IMG/VR virus record: IMGVR_UViG_3300028275_000027
Span: 1-42,415 of that record
Length of the DNA stretch: 42,415 nt
Direction: 5' to 3' (one strand)
Origin: a virus
Shown piece after piece: positions 1-5,899 of this stretch. How positions within the stretch are numbered: the first letter of the stretch is position 1; each line of letters begins with the position of its first letter. The notes under the pieces were generated by a model that searched no databases, was not told the origin of the DNA, and worked only from the letters and a program-made list of their open reading frames with translations. Both the position numbers and the translations under genes were made by a program.

Positions 1-2041
1 TCAAATTGCCTTTGCGTTTAACAGCATTAACATTAGCGTTTGCACCGTCTTCAACCGCGGTTATAAGCGTATCCATCTTAGTATTTAACTTTTCAAGTGC
101 TGTTAGAAGGTCGGAAGTGGTTTTTGTTTCTACTAGTGTTCCAGCTGCTCCAAATGCAGATCCAGTATTAGCAGGAGATATAGTTGAAGGTATATTAATA
201 GATGAAGCAAACTGTTCCATTACTTTCTGTATAACAAGATTTGGATTAGATTCAATCATAGAATTACGCAAACTACCTTGTAATCCTGATAACATTCCTG
301 GATTTTTTGCAACCATGTCATTTATGAATTCTCCTACTTTGTCCATTGGAACTACTGCTTCAGGACCTTTTTCATTCATAAATGACAACAAATTATCTGG
401 ACCTCCAAACCAATCTCCAAACGTTTCTTTAGATCCAAATGCCTGTTTAGTGACGCTAGTTGGATCAATTTTGACAGTTCCTTCGATCTGCATTGGATTA
501 GATTTAATACCTAATCTATCTTGCAATGCTTGACTTGGACGATTTGCCGAGCCTGGACCTGTATCTACTCCAGTGTAGTTGATCGCAGATTTTAATCGTT
601 TTTCAAGTTCATCAGGAGTTATTGCCTGGATACTAAATGCTTTTAAGTAGTTTGCAGGATTCATCGATGTTTGTAAATCTTTTCCAAGTTTATCAAAGCC
701 TTCTTTTAATCCCATTGCTAATCCAGCTGATATAGTCTTTGTTGCAGCTTCTGCGGCATTGATAGCTGTAGACAATTGATTACCTGGTGTTGCTCCTGCT
801 CCTGCAGGTTGTCTTTCTTTTTCTGCTTTTGCTCTAGCTTCGTCGTTTATTTTTCTAAAATCAGCAAAAGTTCCATCAGTCTTGGCCAACATTTCTTTGT
901 AAGCAGCCAGCAGACCTTCACCTTGCATCAGTGTTTCAACTGCTTGTCTTACACCTGCTGTTTGATTAGTAGCAAGAGCATTAAAACGTTCCATGCGTTT
1001 TTCATCTGATACAGCCAATGCCATTTCATAATCAATTTTAGCCTGTAGTTCTTTGCGTCGTTCAGCATTAGTTTCTTGACTTAGTTCTCTCATCAAGCCG
1101 CCAACTTGAGGTGCAAGTATGTTGAGAGCCGCTTGCATTTCTGTGCCTTCTTTGGTAACTACATTACCTCTGTTGGCTGACATTTCTGTGAATAGATTAG
1201 CAAATCCCTGGCCGTAAGATGTAATTTTTGGTAGTGATTCGTTGTATCTTGCCAGTTGTTCTGCACTCATAGACAATCTAGCAATACGCATTTGATTACT
1301 TTGCTGTTGTTGATCTATACCTTTTTGTATTTCTTGTCTACTCTTACCTGTAATCCTTGCCATGTTGTCTAATTCAGCAACTGTTGTGACTACAGATTCT
1401 TGTAATATTTTTTGTGTTCGTTGAGTTTCTATTCCTTGGAACTTTAATAAGTTTGTGCTTATTAATAATTGGTCTGTGAATTCGCTAAAGTCAATACCAG
1501 ACAACATGGCCTGTTGTACTTGTTTTTCGCTTCTTAATTCTTGTGCTTGTTTAAGGAATAACTGTGCAGATTCTTGAGCAGAACTTGCGCTACCGCTTAG
1601 ATATTTGGCGTTACTTTGTAATAAGTTAACCCATTGCTGTTGTCCAATACCAGCTTTTCCAAGTTCTTCAGCAAACTGCCCTAGGTTTTGACTGAAGCCC
1701 ATACCAAAACGAGATGAAGCCATCATATTTTGGTTCATCTCTACTAGGTTTGCACCAACAGATTGTGTTACTGCACCAATAACTTGGCCAACAGGACCAA
1801 AGTGTCCCATTACCGCAGTAACTTCTTTTAATGCGCCAGCAAAATTTAAATTACCTTGAGCCGCTTGACCCAGTGTGTTTAAAAAATTACCAGTGCCTTG
1901 TGCAATACCGGCCGCGCTAGTTCCGCCGCCAGTTCCACCGGTGGATCCTGTAGCGCCTGAGCGGCCGCCAGAGAACGCCCCGTTGTCCAACATTCGCTCA
2001 AGTGTAGAAGTTAACCGTTCGACTCTATCTTCTAATGCCAT
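1..2041 (-). CDS. Tail tape-measure-like structural protein, partial (3' end outside window)
   Basis: The minus strand is open from an ATG at 2041 to the window edge, giving at least 680 residues with no stop. The N-terminus is a short charged helix (MALEDRVERLTSTLERMLDN) followed by a Gly/Ser/Thr-rich linker. A long Gln/Ala/Glu-rich, largely helical region follows, typical of tail-length or hub proteins. Near residue 570 it carries GPEAVVPMDKVGEF, a motif that recurs near the C-termini of phage tape-measure proteins. In T4 the equivalent hub/tape measure is gp29, but I see no specific gp29 signature, so the family link is inferred. The gene is divergent from the gp26-type hub assembly gene. 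A late-promoter element (GATAAATA) lies about 45 bases upstream of the ATG. The ribosome-binding site is weak (GGTGGGA). Confidence 0.6.
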   Translation of the reverse strand, partial: MALEDRVERLTSTLERMLDNGAFSGGRSGATGSTGGTGGGTSAAGIAQGTGNFLNTLGQAAQGNLNFAGALKEVTAVMGHFGPVGQVIGAVTQSVGANLVEMNQNMMASSRFGMGFSQNLGQFAEELGKAGIGQQQWVNLLQSNAKYLSGSASSAQESAQLFLKQAQELRSEKQVQQAMLSGIDFSEFTDQLLISTNLLKFQGIETQRTQKILQESVVTTVAELDNMARITGKSRQEIQKGIDQQQQSNQMRIARLSMSAEQLARYNESLPKITSYGQGFANLFTEMSANRGNVVTKEGTEMQAALNILAPQVGGLMRELSQETNAERRKELQAKIDYEMALAVSDEKRMERFNALATNQTAGVRQAVETLMQGEGLLAAYKEMLAKTDGTFADFRKINDEARAKAEKERQPAGAGATPGNQLSTAINAAEAATKTISAGLAMGLKEGFDKLGKDLQTSMNPANYLKAFSIQAITPDELEKRLKSAINYTGVDTGPGSANRPSQALQDRLGIKSNPMQIEGTVKIDPTSVTKQAFGSKETFGDWFGGPDNLLSFMNEKGPEAVVPMDKVGEFINDMVAKNPGMLSGLQGSLRNSMIESNPNLVIQKVMEQFASSINIPSTISPANTGSAFGAAGTLVETKTTSDLLTALEKLNTKMDTLITAVEDGANANVNAVKRKGNL

Positions 2042-2065
2042 TATTTTCCCACCAAAAAGTACGCA

Positions 2066-2073
2066 TATAAATA
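2066..2073 (+). promoter_or_regulatory. T4-type late promoter (TATAAATA) for gp26
   Basis: This is an exact match to the T4 late promoter consensus TATAAATA, 31 bases upstream of the gp26 ATG. A GGAG ribosome-binding site at 2095-2098 sits six bases before the start. T4-type late elements are read by host RNA polymerase carrying gp55, which is encoded in this window. Confidence 0.75.
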
Positions 2074-2085
2074 CAATGCTTATAA

Positions 2086-2093
2086 TATTTATC
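2086..2093 (-). promoter_or_regulatory. T4-type late promoter (GATAAATA) for the tape-measure-like gene
   Basis: Read on the minus strand this is GATAAATA, matching the NATAAATA late-promoter form of T4-like phages. It lies about 45 bases upstream of the ATG at 2041. It is back-to-back with the plus-strand late element at 2066-2073. Confidence 0.55.
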
Positions 2094-2104
2094 TGGAGTT
2101 AAAA

Positions 2105-2932
2105 ATGGCAAATAATCCCTTACAGCAGTATTTTAGACAGCCTAAAATCTTTGTAAGTCTACCAAGCCAAGGCATCTACTATACACCTGGCACTATCAAC
2201 GGTGATCCTACTAGATTACCTGTTTTTGGTATGACAGGCATGGACGAGATATTGTTTAAAACACCTGATGCATTACTATCAGGAGAAAGTACAGCAAAAG
2301 TAATCAATAGTTGCTGTCCGGCAATTACAGATCCATGGCAAGTATCAACAGTTGACTTAGATTTATTATTATCGGCTATTAGAATTGCAACATTTGGCAA
2401 CGAACTAGCAATTGGTCATAAGTGTAGTAAATGCGGAACAGAACATGACTACAACATAGATCTTACAAGATTTATAGAACATTATTCAACTTGTGAGTTT
2501 GATAATCGTGTTGTGTTAGATGATCTAGCAGTAATTATAAAGCCGTTAAACTACAAACAAAATACAGATTTTTCATTGAGAAATTTTGCAATTCAACAAA
2601 AACTATATCAAATCAATCAACTATCTGATACTGCTGAACAACAACAAGCCAGTTCAAAACTATTTGAAGAATTAACTGAGTTAAGAAATGATATCTTTAC
2701 TGCACAGATTGAAAGTATTGATACAGGTAAAACAGTAGTTACACAAAGAGAATTTATTGAAGAATGGGTCAATAATGTAGACTTAGATATAGTTGATCGT
2801 GTGCGCGATCACATTGAAAAAAATCAAAAACAATGGATTCCGCCAGCTCAGACTGTCAAATGCGATGCTTGTGGTCATGAGGATCGTGTACTAATTGAAC
2901 TTGATCAGTCAAATTTTTTCGGCAAGGCCTAA
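2105..2932 (+). CDS. 26: Baseplate hub assembly protein, gp26-like (T4 baseplate family)
   Basis: This 275-residue protein opens with LQQYFRQPKIFVSLPSQGIYY and a TGMDEILFKTPDALLSGE segment, which I recognise from the gp26/gp51-type T4 baseplate hub assembly family. Two CxxC pairs, CSKCG near residue 107 and CDACG near residue 259, suggest a zinc-binding fold. In T4 the gp26 and gp51 proteins help assemble the baseplate hub in the cytoplasm and act on the tape-measure/hub protein gp29. Here the neighbour is a divergent tape-measure-like gene. The start is supported by GGAG six bases upstream and a late promoter. The last codons run over a T-tract slippery sequence, after which the -1 frame stays open for another 77 codons. 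Confidence 0.8.
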   Translation: MANNPLQQYFRQPKIFVSLPSQGIYYTPGTINGDPTRLPVFGMTGMDEILFKTPDALLSGESTAKVINSCCPAITDPWQVSTVDLDLLLSAIRIATFGNELAIGHKCSKCGTEHDYNIDLTRFIEHYSTCEFDNRVVLDDLAVIIKPLNYKQNTDFSLRNFAIQQKLYQINQLSDTAEQQQASSKLFEELTELRNDIFTAQIESIDTGKTVVTQREFIEEWVNNVDLDIVDRVRDHIEKNQKQWIPPAQTVKCDACGHEDRVLIELDQSNFFGKA

Positions 2933-2947
2933 TTGGATTAAACGCCT
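2914..2947 (+). promoter_or_regulatory. Candidate -1 programmed ribosomal frameshift signal
   Basis: In the gp26 frame the codons read aaT TTT TTC, so 2914-2920 is the slippery heptamer T TTT TTC. Both tRNAs could re-pair after a one-base backward slip. After a 4-base spacer there is a potential two-part stem: AGGC (2925-2928) with GCCT (2944-2947), and inside it TAAT (2930-2933) with ATTA (2937-2940) around the loop TGG. The zero frame stops at 2930-2932, just after the site. The -1 frame continues to 3153 and has no ATG, GTG or TTG codon before 3010. Confidence 0.65.
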
Positions 2948-3153
2948 CTGAGATTCAAGAACATCTAGTTAGGCTAGAAAAAGAAATAAAAGATTTTAAA
3001 ACTGAGCTAATGCGAATAAGTTGGTACATGCGGGGCGGTGTAACTGTAGATCAGTTGTTGCATCTCTACAGCTATGACGACAGATCGTCAATGTACATAG
3101 TTATAAAAGAAAATATGGAAATTAGTAAAGAAACTAATATGCCGTTAATTTAA
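2920..3153 (+). CDS. Start-less -1 frame extension of gp26 (gp51-like segment)
   Basis: The frame is open from the slippery site to a TAA at 3151-3153 and adds 77 residues. The sequence is protein-like throughout: an amphipathic, probably coiled-coil helix (EIQEHLVRLEKEIKDFK), then MRISWYMRGGVTVDQLLHLY and a C-terminus rich in Glu, Lys and Ile. I recall similar WYMRGG segments in small hub-assembly proteins of T4-like phages, but this was not checked. The only internal ATG codons are at 3010 and later, which would cut off the whole helical part. The simplest reading is translation as a gp26 fusion of about 349 residues after frameshifting. Independent initiation at an ATT overlapping the gp26 stop, or at 3010, remains possible. 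The stop overlaps the stop of the convergent minus gene. Confidence 0.6.
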   Translation, partial: RQGLIGLNASEIQEHLVRLEKEIKDFKTELMRISWYMRGGVTVDQLLHLYSYDDRSSMYIVIKENMEISKETNMPLI

Positions 3154-4148
3154 TAAGTTGGATTTTTGGCTTTTCCAAGGCCAGGTGCGTAGTTATCTGG
3201 TGGTTCAGTAACATTGCTAGGCGGTTCGTAGTCTTTAGGAGCAGGTTGAGCTTTGTCAGATCCTAATTTTCTTAACACAGCATCATAACCAGTTTTGCTC
3301 AATCCACTGAGCGGATTAATAATAAATCTTTTGTAGTAGTCACCGCCAGGAATTTTCCAATCTGTGCCAGGAATCATAGCTTCGCCAACAATCCATTTTG
3401 CCAATGCTTCTTGTCCTTCTGAACTAATCATCCACGCTTTAAATCCTGCTTGTGCTACTGGAGGTAATTTACTATAGATAGGATCAAGTTTTGCCAATAA
3501 TTTTCCTGCAAGAGGAATACGATAAGCAATACCAGGAACCCAAGAACCAATAACTTTACTAACTATTTTATTGCCTAGCCAAATTGAAACTATTCGTTGT
3601 ACACATTCATCAATATAGTATTGTACAACCCATTGCAGTTTACCATCGTCTTGCAGTTCTTTTTCGCCTTCATCACGCATTCTGTAGACATTGAGAATTT
3701 TTTCTTTGCAGTCTAGAATTGGATCAACAATTCCCCAGAACATTAAGCCTGCATTGATACTATCCCAAAGTGCTCCCCACCAGAAGTTAGTTCTACTGTC
3801 AGGAGTTTTTAATTGTCCCCAAATAGTTTTGCTGTTGGCTAGACTGATTTCTCTAGCTTTTTTTGCAGCTGCTTCAATAACATCATCAGCTACTTTTCCT
3901 TTAGCACTTCTTGATCCTACTGAAACAGCTTCATCGATTCCCATGCCACTTTTCTCAGCAAGATAAACCCATGCTTCAGCTAATTCTTCTGCAGCTTTAG
4001 GTTTATTTGCAATACGTCCTGCAAACCAAGACAATACATGTTCAATTGCTCCTATACCTTTAGGCAAAGCATATTTTATAGCAGTTGAAAGCACAACTCC
4101 TACTTCGTTTAGTTGCTGTGATTCCTGAATGATGTCGTAGATTTTCAT
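3150..4148 (-). CDS. Unidentified protein with a capsid-targeting-like N-terminus
   Basis: I do not recognise a family for this 332-residue protein. Its first residues, MKIYDIIQES, resemble the T4 internal-protein capsid-targeting peptide MKTYQEFIAE followed by Ala. The I-x-E at residues 7-9 and L-N-E at 13-15 both fit the cleavage rule of the T4 prohead protease gp21. A hydrophobic, Trp-rich stretch at about 121-145 (NFWWGALWDSINAGLMFWGI) could be membrane-active or buried. The C-terminus is Pro-rich. A late promoter lies 19 bases upstream of the start, with GAGAAAC as a possible ribosome-binding site. An internal head protein delivered with the DNA is my inference; an ordinary structural protein is equally possible. 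Its stop codon overlaps that of the convergent plus-strand gene. Confidence 0.6.
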   Translation of the reverse strand: MKIYDIIQESQQLNEVGVVLSTAIKYALPKGIGAIEHVLSWFAGRIANKPKAAEELAEAWVYLAEKSGMGIDEAVSVGSRSAKGKVADDVIEAAAKKAREISLANSKTIWGQLKTPDSRTNFWWGALWDSINAGLMFWGIVDPILDCKEKILNVYRMRDEGEKELQDDGKLQWVVQYYIDECVQRIVSIWLGNKIVSKVIGSWVPGIAYRIPLAGKLLAKLDPIYSKLPPVAQAGFKAWMISSEGQEALAKWIVGEAMIPGTDWKIPGGDYYKRFIINPLSGLSKTGYDAVLRKLGSDKAQPAPKDYEPPSNVTEPPDNYAPGLGKAKNPTY

Positions 4149-4166
4149 ATGTTTCTCGTGATATGA

Positions 4167-4174
4167 TATTTATT
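4167..4174 (-). promoter_or_regulatory. T4-type late promoter (AATAAATA)
   Basis: On the minus strand this reads AATAAATA, 18 bases from the ATG of the capsid-targeting-like gene. It matches the NATAAATA form seen at four other structural-gene starts here, so the downstream gene is probably expressed late. Confidence 0.6.
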
Positions 4175-4183
4175 ACTGTTTGA

Positions 4184-4237
4184 AGATGAACTACGTTCAT
4201 CTGTTCTTCGCTTTCGCTCGAACTTTTCTTCTTTTTC
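4184..4237 (+). terminator. Tandem hairpins with T-rich tail, probable rho-independent terminator
   Basis: Two hairpins lie side by side. The first is AGATGAAC (4184-4191), loop TAC, GTTCATCT (4195-4202). The second runs from GTTC (4203-4206) to GAAC (4220-4223) with a weaker inner CGC/GC pairing. A T-rich tract (TTTTCTTCTTTTTCT) follows directly on the plus strand. This arrangement would stop plus-strand transcripts reading through from the gp26 unit. Confidence 0.45.
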
Positions 4238-4238
4238 T

Positions 4239-4620
4239 ATAATATTAATCTATAACGCGAAGCGTTGCGATATTATCCAGATTGTTCAGTCACACTTAGC
4301 CCTAGCGGGCTAAGATTGAACATTATCCGAGTTGCACAATGTCACACAGCAGTAGAGCATTACAGAGGCGGTCGTCCGGTACCTCGAGCTCAGTCTTTTA
4401 CGACGGCGGGTCTACACAGGTCTGCTATCACTAGTGTAGCCGTAGGGTTTTTCTCCCTTCATTTAGCCTTTCCTAACTTCTAAACAGCAAAACTGGTTCA
4501 TAGGCGTATCCAATCATCGTCCTGTTAAGGATAGTTGCTGAGTGCTTTTTTGGGCAAAAAGGCTTCCGTACTCCGCGACATCACCGGAGATTTGGGCGCA
4601 CGAATTTAGCCTGCGCGAGC
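4239..4620. ncRNA. Gene-free, highly structured region; candidate large non-coding RNA
   Basis: No convincing reading frame covers this stretch and it is visibly richer in G+C than its surroundings. At least nine stems can be drawn by eye. Examples are AACGC/GCGTT (4254-4266) inside ATAATAT/ATATTAT (4239-4276), CTTAGCCC/GGGCTAAG (4295-4314) inside TGTTCA/TGAACA (4283-4322), GAGG-CGG/CCG-CCTC with loop TCGT (4365-4385), and TACAC/GTGTA inside CGGC/GCCG (4404-4442). Others are TCCT/AGGA (4520-4531), CTTTTT/AAAAAG (4545-4561), CTCCG/CGGAG (4571-4589) and GCGCA/TGCGC (4596-4616). I found no group I intron core, tmRNA tag or 3' end, RNase P motif or tRNA T-loop. Strand is unresolved because stems score on both. 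A TATAAT at 4238-4243 would suit plus-strand transcription but has no clear -35 box. Confidence 0.5.
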
Positions 4621-4621
4621 T

Positions 4622-5056
4622 TTAACCCATTAATTTGCCTTTGATGTGTGAGCCGTGGACTCTAACCTGTATATGCCCGTTGTAGTATTCGTCTGATTCT
4701 AATACTCGCCTTGAGAATTGCTCTCTAGCCTCTATATAACTACATTCCGCCTTGCTGTTGCAGTAGTAAAGTATTTCTCTGTGGAAGTTTTCAGCGCCTA
4801 GTTGTGTCACGTCTTTGGTTAGTTCCGGCGATGAACCATAGTATTCACGCCAGTCTGAATCAACTTTTTGCCTAATTTTCTTTTTCTTCTTAGTGCCGTT
4901 TTTAAGTTTGTGTACTTTGTAGGTAGTTTTGCTGAATTTTGCTAATTTTTTGCCTATGTATTTGCGCTGATTGGTCTGATTGGTAATACAATATACGAAG
5001 CCTATACAGTCTTCAGGAAGTTGCTCTACCAGTTGATTCATATAGTACCATGACAT
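4622..5056 (-). CDS. GIY-YIG endonuclease-like protein
   Basis: The 144-residue protein has the GIY-YIG core: GFVY at residues 19-22 and KYIG at 32-35, followed by WREYYGSS and an IEAREQF segment whose Glu could be the metal ligand. A very basic insertion (GTKKKKKIRQK) sits between the core strands and may contact DNA. Family members such as I-TevI and the T4 Seg proteins are homing endonucleases that cut DNA and spread their own gene. This one is free-standing and not inside a host gene. I start it at the ATG at 5056; a TTG three bases earlier and an ATG at 5041 are alternatives, and none has a clear ribosome-binding site. It abuts the structured non-coding region, which may be part of the same element. 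Confidence 0.7.
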   Translation of the reverse strand: MSWYYMNQLVEQLPEDCIGFVYCITNQTNQRKYIGKKLAKFSKTTYKVHKLKNGTKKKKKIRQKVDSDWREYYGSSPELTKDVTQLGAENFHREILYYCNSKAECSYIEAREQFSRRVLESDEYYNGHIQVRVHGSHIKGKLMG

Positions 5057-5082
5057 CAACTATATAGCGAGTAGCTACTGTC

Positions 5083-5652
5083 CTAGCTGTTAATTTTGGT
5101 CAAGACATGTTTGCTAATTTTGGATTGTGCCTGTTCTAACGGATGCCTATATGGCCCTTGCTCCAAGCCCTGTGTTACTAGCTCAAAGCTGTTGGGTCCT
5201 ACGGAATTGAATGTGTTAAAAAAATAATATTCTATTTGATTCTGTGCCAAGTATGCGCCTAATAGTTGTTTGTATAATTCAAATCTTTCTCGGTCTGTGA
5301 CATCGTCACTCCAATTTTGCCAAATTTCTAATCCAACTGGGGGCACATCTGTGTCCTTGGGACTGACAAAATTATAATAATACTGCCCGTGACTGTTGCC
5401 TATGGGCAGTTCAAATCTGTGTAACTGTGTCCACGCTATGATTACAGTGGGACGCAGTCCTCGCCGGACGTATTCGTTGATGTCTCTGACTGTGCGTCTA
5501 ACAATACTGCCGTTGGATGTTCCAGGCTCGGCTTGATTGTCAACAGTGGCGCCCAGTGCAGTTCCTAGCAAATATGGCCAAGCCTGCCGAACGTCTGCCA
5601 GTTCAGATCCAAAAGTCCAACTGCAACCATTAGTGTAGATCATCTTTCTCAT
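5083..5652 (-). CDS. SGNH/GDSL-hydrolase-like protein
   Basis: This 189-residue protein begins MRKMIYTNGCSWTFGSEL. The GCSW segment fits block I (nucleophile Ser) of SGNH hydrolases. GTSNGSIVRR near residue 45 could supply the Gly and Asn of the oxyanion hole, and HPLEQ near residue 169 the catalytic His. Such enzymes act on esters in lipids or glycans, but the substrate here is unknown. The gene overlaps the upstream 89-residue gene by 23 bases from the ATG at 5652. A second ATG at 5643 would shorten the overlap to 14 bases. Same-strand, tight spacing suggests co-transcription with gp46. Confidence 0.55.
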   Translation of the reverse strand: MRKMIYTNGCSWTFGSELADVRQAWPYLLGTALGATVDNQAEPGTSNGSIVRRTVRDINEYVRRGLRPTVIIAWTQLHRFELPIGNSHGQYYYNFVSPKDTDVPPVGLEIWQNWSDDVTDRERFELYKQLLGAYLAQNQIEYYFFNTFNSVGPNSFELVTQGLEQGPYRHPLEQAQSKISKHVLTKINS

Positions 5653-5899
5653 GCTTTCTTTTGATCTTTCTTTCTGCTAACTGTGCTTCTTTGGTTACAG
5701 CCCAACGTCTAACAATGTCTCTGCGAGCTATACAGACCTTGCGTATTTCACTTAAAATCTGTCGCAGTTCAATTGAACTTTGTTTAGTAGCCTTGTTGAT
5801 CCACTTTTGATTGGCTTCAAAGTACTGTCGAAACAGTTTCAACAGTTCAGCATGAAGCTCTTCGTCTTGATAATCAACAGGATCTACCTTTTTGCTCAT
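5630..5899 (-). CDS. Small charged protein of unknown function downstream of gp46
   Basis: The product has 89 residues, is rich in Lys, Arg, Glu and Gln, and is predicted by eye to be mostly helical (ELHAELLKLFRQYFEANQKW; SIELRQILSEIRKVCIARRD). It has no signal peptide or membrane segment. The start ATG overlaps the gp46 stop as TAATG, so translation is probably coupled to gp46. The position suggests a role with DNA metabolism, but I do not recognise the family. Confidence 0.6.
   Translation of the reverse strand: MSKKVDPVDYQDEELHAELLKLFRQYFEANQKWINKATKQSSIELRQILSEIRKVCIARRDIVRRWAVTKEAQLAERKIKRKHEKDDLH

Noticed and set aside
6-533. Plus-strand open frame of 175 codons
   Set aside because: It is antisense to the continuous tape-measure-like gene, with no ribosome-binding site and no domain-like sequence.
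1925-1975. G+C-rich stretch with AgeI, BamHI and NotI-type sites
   Set aside because: It encodes the Gly/Ser/Thr linker of the tape-measure-like protein in frame, so composition follows the linker, not contamination.
4376-4395. Clustered KpnI, XhoI and SacI-type hexamers resembling a cloning polylinker
   Set aside because: The bases are part of the GAGG-CGG/CCG-CCTC stem and sit inside the structured region; no vector-like sequence flanks them.
4239-4620. Group I intron, tmRNA or RNase P RNA
   Set aside because: No P7/P3 core, no alanyl tag frame or TTCGA 3' arm, and no conserved RNase P boxes were found; no split gene flanks the region.
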